Positions 1-9,268 of a stretch of 43,776 bases of DNA are shown here, one piece after another. How positions within the stretch are numbered: the first letter of the stretch is position 1; each line of letters starts with the position of its first letter. Source of the stretch: Streptomyces toyocaensis (GTDB taxonomy: Bacteria; Actinomycetota; Actinomycetes; Streptomycetales; Streptomycetaceae); NCBI RefSeq assembly GCF_000725125.1, contig NZ_JFCB01000046.1, forward strand, positions 1 to 43,776, read 5' to 3'. The position numbers and the translations under genes were made by a program. The notes beneath the pieces are model-generated. The model made no database searches, was not told the origin of the DNA, and saw only the letters and a program-made list of their open reading frames with translations.

Positions 1-521
1 GGAACGTGTACGTGCAGGGGCTGAAGGTGAACGGCGAGCGGTGGACGTCCACGTCGCTGCCGCACTCGCTGGTCGCCCGTGGCGGGGTCCTGGAGTTCGA
101 CATGGGCCCGCGTCCGTCCGCGTGGGGCACCGGCAAGAACGCGGCACCCGTGTCGATCACCCAGGACGACGAGGTGCCCACGCCGCGCGAGGACGCCCTG
201 AAGGGCGAGGGCGAGCTGTTCGACGACACGTCGGCGACCGGGGCCACGGTATCCACCGTGGACCTGCCCGTCGCCGACGGCACCGAGGCCGTGCAGTACA
301 CGCTGACCTCCGCGGACCACACCGAGGCGCCCACGGGCTGGGTGCTGCAGGGCTCGGCCGACGGGGAGACGTGGACTGACCTGGACCGGCGGACGGACGA
401 GTCCTTCCGCTGGGACCGCCAGACGCGCGCCTTCTCGATCGGCACGCCGAAGGCCTACGGCCACTACCGGCTGGTGCTGACCGCCGAGGGGGCGCTGTCG
501 GAGGTGGAGTTGCTGGGCTGA
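1..521 (+). CDS. GH92 family alpha-mannosidase-type glycoside hydrolase, C-terminal part (5' end outside window)
   Basis: The frame is open from base 3 to the TGA at 519-521, so only about 172 C-terminal residues are present. The opening segment (NVYVQGLKVNGERW, then LPHSL, GGVLEFDMGPRPSAWGTG) matches the end of the catalytic region of GH92 alpha-mannosidases, which are calcium-dependent exo-enzymes usually secreted to trim fungal or plant mannans. After roughly residue 60 there is a beta-rich tail (VQYTLTSADHTEAPTGWVLQGSADGETW, then YGHYRLVL) resembling an F5/8 type C/CBM32-like carbohydrate-binding module. No active-site region is available, so activity cannot be judged. A strong hairpin follows 12 bases after the stop. 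The family call is from memory of the motif and is fairly firm. Confidence 0.85.
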   Translation, partial: NVYVQGLKVNGERWTSTSLPHSLVARGGVLEFDMGPRPSAWGTGKNAAPVSITQDDEVPTPREDALKGEGELFDDTSATGATVSTVDLPVADGTEAVQYTLTSADHTEAPTGWVLQGSADGETWTDLDRRTDESFRWDRQTRAFSIGTPKAYGHYRLVLTAEGALSEVELLG

Positions 522-533
522 CGCCGGCTCACG

Positions 534-564
534 GGGCGGGTCCGGGCATCGCCCGGACCCGCCC
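534..564 (+). terminator. Perfect 14-bp hairpin terminator after the GH92 gene
   Basis: GGGCGGGTCCGGGC (534-547) pairs with GCCCGGACCCGCCC (551-564) around a 3-nt ATC loop. There is no U tract, as is usual in Streptomyces. It begins 13 bases past the GH92 stop codon. Confidence 0.85.
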
Positions 565-619
565 TTCGCACGGGCGGGGTGGGAGCGCCGCCGACGGCGG
601 GTTCCGGTCCACCGAAGCT

Positions 620-633
620 TGGGAGCGCTCCCA
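620..633. promoter_or_regulatory. CebR-type LacI-family operator (14-bp perfect palindrome), orphan
   Basis: TGGGAGCGCTCCCA is a perfect 14-bp palindrome. It is identical to the consensus site I know for CebR, the LacI-family repressor of cello-oligosaccharide uptake and cellulase genes in Streptomyces. It lies between two convergent genes (GH92 ending at 521, caspase ending at 757), so no recognisable gene starts downstream on either strand. It could be a relic of a deleted promoter, a decoy, or the control site of an unrecognised small RNA. Confidence 0.6.
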
Positions 634-720
634 CGCCACCCGTGGTAGGGAAGGTAACGTCCCCCGCCGCCGTTGTAAACGGTAGTGGCAGGGCCGGGTC
701 GGGCCGGACGGCCGCCTCAC

Positions 721-780
721 GGCGGGAGCCGGTGCCTCACGGCGGGAGCCGGTGCCTCACGGCGGGAGCCGGTGCCTCAC
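721..780. repeat. Three exact tandem copies of a 20-bp unit at the caspase gene 3' end
   Basis: Units at 721-740, 741-760 and 761-780 are identical (GGCGGGAGCCGGTGCCTCAC). A 7-base partial unit (GCCTCAC) precedes them at 714-720. The caspase stop codon (minus strand, 757-759) lies inside the second unit and its last seven residues (VRHRLPP) are encoded by the third. Because 20 is not a multiple of 3, loss or gain of units would change the protein's C-terminus. Confidence 0.95.
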
Positions 781-1851
781 CTCGGCCGCGGCTGCCGCTC
801 CCTCGAAGAGCTCGACCGTCGACAGCAGGGCGATCTCCCCGCCCTCCTGCCGCAGCGCGGTGCGCACGATCGCGACCACGTCCTCGCGCTGCCGCACGCC
901 CCGCAGATCGATCCGCCGGGCGAGGAACTGCCCCAGCGCGGTGGCGAACTGCTGCCGTCCGGGCGCGTCCTCCATGCACGGCAGGCCGGCGAGCGCCTCG
1001 GTGAGCGGCAGGAGCGCCGCGAGCGTGGGCGGGGGCCCCGCGGGGGCAGGGGCGGGCCGCGGCGGGGGCGCGGGGGCCGGCGCCTCGTTCCCGGGGGCGT
1101 GAGGCAGCGCCTGCCGGACCGACCTCGCCACCACGACCCGGTGCTCCACCTCGGCCCACATCTGCGGACGCTGCCCGGCACCGGAGTCCCGCAGTTCCTC
1201 GTACACGTAGTCGTAGAGCTCGTGCACGCCGATCAGGCCGTCCCGGTCGCGGTCCGCCTCGCCGGTGCGCAGGCCCTTCACGAGGGATCCGGTGAACCGG
1301 GAGGGCTCGGGGCTCAGTTCGGTGATCCGCTCGCCCTCCCAGGCGTACTCGGTGCGGTTGGTCGCGGTGAGCACCGCCCGTCCGTGTCCGGCCAGTTCGT
1401 CCCCGACGTGGACGGTGGTGTCGCCCTTCCCGCCGGCCAGGAAGGCACCGCTGTAGCAGCAGTCCAGGAGCAGGACGATGGACCGGGCCCGGCAGGCGCG
1501 CATCTGCTGGTGCACGAACAGGGCGGGGACGGAGGTGGAGGCGAGCAGCCGCCGGTCGGTGTCCCCGGCGGCGAAGTGGAGTTCGCCGTTGTTGTTCTTC
1601 AGACCGTGGCACGAGAGGTGCAGCAGGAGCAGGTCGTCCCTGCGGCGGTCGAGGAAGAAGCGCTCGATGGCCCGGGTCACCTCGTGGTGGCGGCCGTCGA
1701 GGACCGTGGTCACCTCGAAGCCGCCGATCCGGGGGTCCCGCAGCACGTCCGCGAGCTCCTCGGCGTCGCGGGCGGGCGAGCGCAGCCGTCCCAGGTCCTC
1801 GTTCTCGTACCGGCCCGTCGCGACGAGCAGTGCGTAACGACCTGCGGACAC
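757..1851 (-). CDS. Caspase-family (C14) peptidase with C-terminal effector-associated domain (EAD2-like)
   Basis: 364 residues starting at GTG. The N-terminal caspase/metacaspase-like fold covers about residues 5-245: YALLVATGRYE at the first strand, catalytic His82 in LLHLSCHG, and DCCYSG at 130-135 with Cys132 as likely nucleophile. A Pro/Ala-rich linker (about 250-272) leads to a helical C-terminal domain whose end (VVAIVRTALRQEGGEIALLSTVELFEG region) fits the EAD2 effector-associated adaptor domain. Such proteases are predicted to be activated through homotypic EAD contacts and to kill or arrest an infected cell. The gene follows the EACC1 gene by 12 bases, with AGGGG upstream, so the two are an operon. 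The C-terminus runs into the 20-bp repeats. The target protein is unknown, and no cognate EAD partner other than EACC1 lies nearby. Confidence 0.88.
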   Translation of the reverse strand: MSAGRYALLVATGRYENEDLGRLRSPARDAEELADVLRDPRIGGFEVTTVLDGRHHEVTRAIERFFLDRRRDDLLLLHLSCHGLKNNNGELHFAAGDTDRRLLASTSVPALFVHQQMRACRARSIVLLLDCCYSGAFLAGGKGDTTVHVGDELAGHGRAVLTATNRTEYAWEGERITELSPEPSRFTGSLVKGLRTGEADRDRDGLIGVHELYDYVYEELRDSGAGQRPQMWAEVEHRVVVARSVRQALPHAPGNEAPAPAPPPRPAPAPAGPPPTLAALLPLTEALAGLPCMEDAPGRQQFATALGQFLARRIDLRGVRQREDVVAIVRTALRQEGGEIALLSTVELFEGAAAAAEVRHRLPP

Positions 1852-1863
1852 GTCCTACGCCCC

Positions 1864-2283
1864 TCAGTCCCCCTGCCCGGTGCCGGTGTCCGGCTCCGGG
1901 GCGCGCGCGGCCAGGAACGCCTCGATCAGCCGCTGCTGGTCGGCGGAGGAGACGGCCTCCAGCTCCAGGCTGTCCTCGCCCAGGGTGATGCTCACCGTGC
2001 GCACCGGGCGGTTCTCGATCCAGGTCCGCACCAGGTCGAGCGCCGCGCGCAGCGCGAAGGGAGCGGCGGTCACGGCGAGCGCGCCGACGGCGAACGCGTC
2101 GACCGGCTTGGCCCCGGCGGGCACGTCCCCGGAGCGGATCGGTTCGACGTCGTCGACGTCCAGTTCGAGCAGCCGCTCGCGCAACTGGAGTGTCAGCTCG
2201 TCGAGTTCTTCCTGGTCGGCGTCCCGGCCGCCGGCCAGGACAAGATGCATGCGCTCCGTGCGGCCCACCGCCACCCCCGTCAT
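1864..2283 (-). CDS. Effector-associated constant component EACC1-like protein
   Basis: 139 residues if started at the ATG at 2283. An internal ATG at 2250 (MHLVLAGG) fits the usual family start better, but its GGAG lies only 3 bases upstream, so the start is open. The N-terminal alpha/beta part (VLAGGRDADQEELDELTLQLRERLLEL) is followed by a hydrophobic helix (VDAFAVGALAVTAAPFALRAALDLV) and a beta-rich end (RPVRTVSITLGEDSLELEAVSSADQQRLIEAFLAA). This is the layout of EACC1, the constant partner encoded beside many different effector genes in actinobacterial conflict systems. Here the partner effector is the downstream caspase. EACC1 is thought to sense or anchor the complex, possibly at the membrane; its biochemical role is not established. 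Confidence 0.78.
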   Translation of the reverse strand: MTGVAVGRTERMHLVLAGGRDADQEELDELTLQLRERLLELDVDDVEPIRSGDVPAGAKPVDAFAVGALAVTAAPFALRAALDLVRTWIENRPVRTVSITLGEDSLELEAVSSADQQRLIEAFLAARAPEPDTGTGQGD

Positions 2284-2320
2284 CCGCTGAGCTGTCAGCG
2301 TACAACGGGGGCGACGACGG

Positions 2321-2351
2321 GGGCCGCATCCCCGGTGCGGAGATGCGGCCC
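2321..2351 (-). terminator. Hairpin terminator downstream of acnA
   Basis: GGGCCGCATC (2321-2330) pairs with GATGCGGCCC (2342-2351), a 10-bp stem with an 11-nt loop. It lies 21 bases past the acnA stop and separates acnA from the EACC1/caspase operon, which is read in the same direction. Confidence 0.7.
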
Positions 2352-2372
2352 TCAACTGTCCTGCGTGGTCGC

Positions 2373-5096
<2,724 letters not shown>

Positions 5097-5163
5097 GACA
5101 GTCTCCTTCATTGATGTGCGCGTACCACCGCATCCTGCCGCCACGCCGCCCTGGCCGGTCCGC

Positions 5164-5182
5164 TGAGGTAAGGCTAAGTAAG
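5164..5182. promoter_or_regulatory. Imperfect DmdR/IdeR iron-box-like sequence upstream of acnA
   Basis: TGAGGTAAGGCTAAGTAAG agrees with TTAGGTTAGGCTAACCTAA at about 13 of 19 positions, with all of the mismatch in the outer half-sites. It lies 68-86 bases upstream of the acnA GTG. A binding site for the iron repressor would make sense for an Fe-S enzyme, but the match is weak. It may be ordinary AT-richer promoter sequence. Confidence 0.3.
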
Positions 5183-5224
5183 GTAACCCTCACCAGGGTG
5201 GCGGCTGCGGTGCTCCTCGGCAGA

Positions 5225-5242
5225 TATCTCGATGTCGAGATA
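5225..5242. promoter_or_regulatory. 18-bp perfect palindrome in the acnA upstream region, TamR/MarR-type operator candidate
   Basis: TATCTCGA (5225-5232), TG, TCGAGATA (5235-5242) form a perfect 8-2-8 palindrome about 130 bases upstream of the acnA start. This shape is typical of MarR-family sites of the UrtR/TamR subgroup. In S. coelicolor TamR, which responds to trans-aconitate and citrate, is reported to control the aconitase gene. Assignment to TamR rests on that knowledge plus the palindrome; no tamR gene is in the window. Confidence 0.6.
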
Positions 5243-5404
5243 ACTCTAGTACACCGGGCCCGAATGGTCATGCCCGGACCCCGGCGCGCCCTCCTCCCTC
5301 CCTCCACCCTCCCGCCGAGCCGGCCCGGATGCCATCAGGACGCCCGAGCGGGGTAAGCGACCAAGACGGAGTCAGTCGAAGACACGACCGAGAGGAAGGC
5401 AGCG

Positions 5405-5611
5405 ATGCCGCTCACGTTCCGCAAGAGCTTCCGGATCCTTCCTGGAGTACGGCTGAACATCAACAAGCGTTCGTGGTCCATCACCACGGGTGGCAAGAAC
5501 GGCCCCCGCCACACACGGAGCAGCACGGGGCGTCGTACGACATCGATGGATTTGCCCGGACCTTTCGGATGGCGCCGGACCACCCGGACCCGTCGCAGCG
5601 GCGGACACTGA
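5405..5611 (+). CDS. DUF4236 domain-containing small protein
   Basis: 68 residues. The N-terminus MPLTFRKSFRILPGVRLNINKRSWSITTGG is the characteristic DUF4236 motif (FRKSF, then R-L-N-x-x-K, then a Ser/Gly turn), a short beta-sheet domain of unknown role. The remaining tail is rich in Arg, Gly, Ser and Thr and very basic, so it may bind nucleic acid or cell wall; that is inference. The start is supported by GAGGAAGG seven to twelve bases upstream. It lies between acnA (divergent) and the MurA-like gene (same strand, 64 bases on) and ends before the MurA operator, so it probably has its own transcript. Confidence 0.85.
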   Translation: MPLTFRKSFRILPGVRLNINKRSWSITTGGKNGPRHTRSSTGRRTTSMDLPGPFGWRRTTRTRRSGGH

Positions 5612-5647
5612 CGTCACGTCACCCGAATGGACCCCCCAAGAGGTGCC

Positions 5648-5663
5648 ATCTCATATCTGAGAT
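5648..5663. promoter_or_regulatory. Palindromic operator overlapping the MurA-like gene promoter
   Basis: ATCTCA (5648-5653), TATC, TGAGAT (5658-5663) form a perfect 6-4-6 inverted repeat ending 12 bases before the ATG. A TANNNT -10 element (TAGCCT, 5663-5668) overlaps its right edge and would place transcription start at about 5675-5676, on the ATG itself. There is no Shine-Dalgarno sequence. The encoded protein has its own HTH domain, so autoregulation from this site is a natural inference. Confidence 0.6.
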
Positions 5664-5675
5664 AGCCTCAGCCCC

Positions 5676-7205
5676 ATGGCAGACGACTACCTCGTACGCA
5701 TCGGCAAGCTCATCCGTGACGCCCGGCAGCACCGCGGCTGGACGCAGACGCAGCTCGCCGAGGCGCTCGGCACCAGCCAGAGCGCCGTCAACCGCATCGA
5801 GCGCGGCAACCAGAACATCAGCCTTGAGATGATCGCCCGTATCGGCGAAGCACTGGACAGTGAGATCGTCTCCCTGGGCTACGCCGGACCGATGCACTTG
5901 CGCGTGGTCGGCGGCCGCAGGCTCTCCGGCGCCATCGACGTGAAGACGAGCAAGAACGCGTGCGTGGCACTGCTGTGCGCCTCGCTGCTCAACAGCGGGC
6001 GCACGGTGCTGCGCCGCGTCGCCCGTATCGAGGAGGTCTACCGCCTGCTCGAGGTGCTGCACTCCATCGGCGTGCGCACCCGCTGGATCAACGACGGTGT
6101 CGACCTGGAGATCGTGCCCCCGGCCGAGCTGGACCTGGCCGCCATCGACGCGGACGCCGCCCGCCGCACCCGCTCCATCATCATGTTCCTCGGTCCGCTG
6201 CTGCACCGCCTGGACCGCTTCATGCTGCCGTACGCCGGCGGCTGCGACCTCGGCACGCGCACCGTCGAGCCGCACATGATCGCGCTGCGCCGGTTCGGCC
6301 TGGACATCGCCGCGACCGAGGGCCAGTACCACGCGGTGGTCGACCGCTCCGTCGCCCCCGGCCGCCCGATCGTGCTGACCGAACGCGGCGACACGGTCAC
6401 CGAGAACGCGCTGCTCGCCGCCGCCCGGCACGACGGCACCACCGTCATCCGCAACGCCTCCTCCAACTACATGGTCCAGGACCTGTGCTTCTTCCTGGAG
6501 GCGCTGGGTGTCAAGGTCGACGGCATCGGCACCACCACCCTGACCGTGCACGGCGTGCCCACGATCGACGTCGACGTCGACTACTCCCCCTCCGAGGACC
6601 CGGTCGAGGCGATGAGCCTGGTGGCCGCGGCCGTGGTGACGGAGTCCGAACTGACGGTCCGTCGCGTCCCCATCGAGTTCCTGGAGATCGAGCTGGCGGT
6701 CCTGGAGGAGATGGGACTCGACCACGACCGCACGCCCGAGTACTTCGCCGACAACGGCCGCACACGCCTGGTGGACCTCACCGTCCGGCCCTCCAAGCTG
6801 GAGGCGCCGATCGACAAGATCCACCCGATGCCGTTCCCGGGCCTGAACATCGACAACGTGCCGTTCTTCGCGGCGATCGCGGCGGTGGCCCAGGGCCAGA
6901 CCCTCATCCACGACTGGGTCTACGACAACCGCGCCATCTACCTGACCGACCTCAACCGCCTCGGCGGCCGCCTCCAGCTCCTCGACCCGCACCGCGTCCT
7001 GGTCGAGGGACCGACCCGCTGGCGCGCCGCGGAGATGATGTGCCCGCCGGCCCTGCGCCCGGCGGTGGTCGTCCTGCTGGCGATGATGGCGGCGGAGGGC
7101 ACGTCCGTCCTGCGCAACGTGTACGTCATCAACCGCGGTTACGAGGACCTGGCGGAGCGGCTGAACTCGATCGGGGCTCAGATCGAGATCTTCCGGGACA
7201 TCTGA
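5676..7205 (+). CDS. MurA-like UDP-GlcNAc enolpyruvyl transferase fused to an N-terminal XRE HTH domain
   Basis: 509 residues. Residues 7-62 are a XRE/Cro-type helix-turn-helix (GWTQTQLAEALGTSQSAVNRIERG). Residues 74-509 are an EPSP-synthase/MurA fold. MurA hallmarks kept are Lys93-Asn94 (TSKNAC, equivalent to the SGAKNA motif) and Cys190 in AGGCDLGTRTVEPH, the position of the catalytic, fosfomycin-reactive Cys. The GGC loop differs from the usual GGCAIGARPVDLH, and classical MurA is about 420 residues with no HTH. The protein could therefore be a second MurA (peptidoglycan precursor synthesis) or a sensor that uses the MurA fold to regulate. The transcript looks leaderless, with a palindrome over the promoter. 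The gene next to aconitase in S. coelicolor has the same architecture as far as I recall. Confidence 0.88.
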   Translation: MADDYLVRIGKLIRDARQHRGWTQTQLAEALGTSQSAVNRIERGNQNISLEMIARIGEALDSEIVSLGYAGPMHLRVVGGRRLSGAIDVKTSKNACVALLCASLLNSGRTVLRRVARIEEVYRLLEVLHSIGVRTRWINDGVDLEIVPPAELDLAAIDADAARRTRSIIMFLGPLLHRLDRFMLPYAGGCDLGTRTVEPHMIALRRFGLDIAATEGQYHAVVDRSVAPGRPIVLTERGDTVTENALLAAARHDGTTVIRNASSNYMVQDLCFFLEALGVKVDGIGTTTLTVHGVPTIDVDVDYSPSEDPVEAMSLVAAAVVTESELTVRRVPIEFLEIELAVLEEMGLDHDRTPEYFADNGRTRLVDLTVRPSKLEAPIDKIHPMPFPGLNIDNVPFFAAIAAVAQGQTLIHDWVYDNRAIYLTDLNRLGGRLQLLDPHRVLVEGPTRWRAAEMMCPPALRPAVVVLLAMMAAEGTSVLRNVYVINRGYEDLAERLNSIGAQIEIFRDI

Positions 7206-7212
7206 CCGGCGG

Positions 7213-7248
7213 GGTGTTGTGCCCCTTGGAGGCAAGGGGCACAACACC
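7213..7248 (+). terminator. Perfect 15-bp hairpin terminator after the MurA-like gene
   Basis: GGTGTTGTGCCCCTT (7213-7227) pairs perfectly with AAGGGGCACAACACC (7234-7248) around a 6-nt loop. It starts seven bases past the stop. It could also stop minus-strand transcription coming from the MFS and small-ORF side. Confidence 0.9.
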
Positions 7249-7277
7249 GCAACATGCCATCTGATCTGGTGCACAAG

Positions 7278-7463
7278 TCAGCTCCAGCTGCACGTGGTCT
7301 TGCATCGGTCAGCGTGACCTTGCATGCGAACCTTGACGCCTTGGAGGCTCTGGAGCTTCTGATGTGACGAGGTGAGGTCTTTCCAGTTCTTCTTCGTGTC
7401 GATGTAGAGGGACCCCCTGTCCTCCCAGGGGATCGGGCTATGAGAATTGCCTGCGGGATCCAA
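7278..7463 (-). CDS. Small hypothetical protein (61 aa) coupled to the MFS gene, or remnant of a longer gene
   Basis: The minus frame from 7463 to the TGA at 7278-7280 has strongly G/C-biased third codon positions. It encodes a hydrophilic peptide with internal segments SPIPWEDRGSLYIDTKKNW and HADRCKTTCSWS. There is no ATG or GTG, but a TTG at 7461-7463 is preceded by AGGGG with seven bases between. That AGGGG overlaps the TAG stop of the MFS gene, which would couple the two genes. Two Cys residues (CKTTC) lie at the very end. I do not recognise a family. It may instead be the 3' remnant of a gene cut off when the MFS gene arrived. Confidence 0.42.
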   Translation of the reverse strand: MDPAGNSHSPIPWEDRGSLYIDTKKNWKDLTSSHQKLQSLQGVKVRMQGHADRCKTTCSWS

Positions 7464-7473
7464 AAAGGCGCCC

Positions 7474-9054
7474 CTACGGTTCTGGCCGGTCTTCTGGTCC
7501 GGGCCCGGCGACGGTGGCGTCGGCTTTGCTTCGGCGGGGCCACAGGAGGAATACGGCCGCCGTCCCGACGAAGGTGAGGACGGCCGCGACCGCCATCGTG
7601 TCGGCGACACCGGATGAGAACGCCGAGACGGCTGCCTGCTGCACGGTGCGCCCGAGGTCGGGCGGCAGTGAGGCGATCGCTTCCCGGAAGGACGAGGAGT
7701 TCACCAATGCCTGGCGGAACTGGGAGATGTCCGCCGGAGTCAGCCCCGACGCCTCGACGACAGAGGCCGCGTCTCTCGTCGTGAGTTCTCTGGCGACCGC
7801 GGTGAGGACGGCGACCCCGAGGGCGCCACCGAGCATGCTGGACATCTTGAACACACCGGCAGCGGTGCCCGCAAGGTCGATCGGGACCTCTCCGACGGTC
7901 GTATTGGCCACCGGGGTGCTCACCAACCCCAGACCGAGCCCGACGACGATGAGTGCGACAGCGAGGTACTCCGTCGAACTGCGCGTACCGAGAGAACCGA
8001 GCAGAGTCAGGCCGGCGCTGGCCACGACGAGCCCCACCACCGCGGGAAGCCGTCCGCCCCGCCGGATCGCCAGCCTGCCGCCGAGCGGAATGAAGAGGAA
8101 GACCCCGACGGTGGCGGGCAGCATCAGCACCCCGGACTCCACCGCGCTGTAGCCGCGTGCGTTCTCCAGCCAGAGCACGAGGAGGAAGCTCATCCCGGCG
8201 AAGGTGAAGTTCATCGTGAGATTGGCCGCGAGCGCGCCGTTGTAGGCCCGGATCTTGAACAGCTTCAGGTCCACGAGCGGCTGGCTCACATGGCGTTCGA
8301 CGAACCACCACACGACCGACAGCACCACGGTTGCCACGAACAGCGCCACGATCAGCGGGCTGCCCCATCCCAGGCTCGGCCCTTCGGTGAGCGCGTACAA
8401 CAGTGCGAAGACCGCAAGGACGATGGATGCCAGCCCCAGCCAATCGATCGTGTGACCGGCCTTCTCGTCGCGGGACTCCGGAGTCGTGACCCGGACGACC
8501 ACGAGAGTGATCGCAGCGAGCGGCAGGTTGATCCAGAACAGCCAGCGCCAGCCGAGGCCGTCCGTGATGACCCCGCTGAGCGCGGGCCCGACGGACAGCC
8601 CGCCCCAGGCCACCGCCTGCCAGACACTGAACGCGGTGGTTTCCGCCTTTCCGGAGAACTCGGGCGGGATGAGCGCGAGCGAGGCCGGCAGAATCAGCGC
8701 AGCGCCGATGCCCATGAGACCACGGCCGAGGACCAGCCATCCGATGTCGGGCGCGAGCGCGGCAGGCACGGAGAAGGCAGCAAGCAGCACCGTGCCCACC
8801 TGAAGCATCCGGCGGCGGCCGAAGAGATCACCGAACTTGCCGGCGGTGATCACGAGGGCACCGGTGACGAGGCTGAAGGCGTTGTTCGCCCACTGCAAGC
8901 TCGACAGGTCGCCGCTGAACTCGTCGGCGATCTGCGGGATCGCCACACCGAGGTTGCCGAACGCAAGCCAGACCATCCCTGCAGCCGTGCAGATCGCAAT
9001 CAGTGAGACCCACCGGTGCGCGACGGCGGGGCTGCTGGAAGGGGATTCGCTCAT
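7474..9054 (-). CDS. MFS drug exporter, DHA2 (14-TMS, EmrB/QacA) family
   Basis: 526 residues with about 14 hydrophobic segments. It has the MFS motif A loop GKFGDLFGRRRML between TMS2 and 3, and the DHA2 motif C region (LSVGPALSGVITDGLGWRWLFWINLP) at TMS5-6. The family exports drugs and toxic lipophilic cations in exchange for protons. The start is supported by GGAG eight bases upstream. Codon positions such as CAA, TCA and ATA are a little more frequent than in neighbouring genes. With the isolated gene context and no adjacent TetR or MarR regulator, this hints at acquisition. The substrate cannot be predicted. Confidence 0.93.
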   Translation of the reverse strand: MSESPSSSPAVAHRWVSLIAICTAAGMVWLAFGNLGVAIPQIADEFSGDLSSLQWANNAFSLVTGALVITAGKFGDLFGRRRMLQVGTVLLAAFSVPAALAPDIGWLVLGRGLMGIGAALILPASLALIPPEFSGKAETTAFSVWQAVAWGGLSVGPALSGVITDGLGWRWLFWINLPLAAITLVVVRVTTPESRDEKAGHTIDWLGLASIVLAVFALLYALTEGPSLGWGSPLIVALFVATVVLSVVWWFVERHVSQPLVDLKLFKIRAYNGALAANLTMNFTFAGMSFLLVLWLENARGYSAVESGVLMLPATVGVFLFIPLGGRLAIRRGGRLPAVVGLVVASAGLTLLGSLGTRSSTEYLAVALIVVGLGLGLVSTPVANTTVGEVPIDLAGTAAGVFKMSSMLGGALGVAVLTAVARELTTRDAASVVEASGLTPADISQFRQALVNSSSFREAIASLPPDLGRTVQQAAVSAFSSGVADTMAVAAVLTFVGTAAVFLLWPRRSKADATVAGPGPEDRPEP

Positions 9055-9268
9055 GGCGATGCTCCGGCTTCGTGCCCTCTCCGTCGGCTGTCCGTGTTTC
9101 CCCGCATGCGCACGGAGAGTAACAACCCCGTCGGGTGGCAGCGCGCCTGACGCGCCGCCCGGCGATCAACTCGCCAGAACGCGGTCGCGCATGCTGCCGA
9201 TGCGCTCCTACGGGAGCTCCGCCGTGCCCTGGCGCGCGGCGGAGCGGATCTCTCTGTACGCCTGGAGA

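Larger units (their letters stand above)
5097..5404. other. Intergenic control region between acnA and the DUF4236 gene
   Basis: This 308-base stretch separates two divergent genes and has no supported ORF. It holds the iron-box-like sequence (5164-5182) and the 18-bp palindrome (5225-5242) next to the AT-rich TAACTCTAGTACACC stretch. The latter is the most likely place for the acnA promoter on the minus strand. Nothing distinctive is visible in 5260-5390. Confidence 0.6.

Noticed and set aside
737..2329. 530-codon minus frame spanning both caspase and EACC1 genes
   Set aside because: Reads Arg/Gly/Pro-rich nonsense in a different frame from the two recognisable proteins.
5619..7274. 551-codon minus frame over the MurA-like gene
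   Set aside because: Shadow of the plus-strand gene; repetitive Val/Asp/Gln composition and no ribosome site.
9055..9268. Open frames in the gap upstream of the MFS gene
   Set aside because: Arg/Ala-rich, no domains and no ribosome sites. One short plus-strand stretch near 9160-9310 looks protein-like but has no start or stop context.
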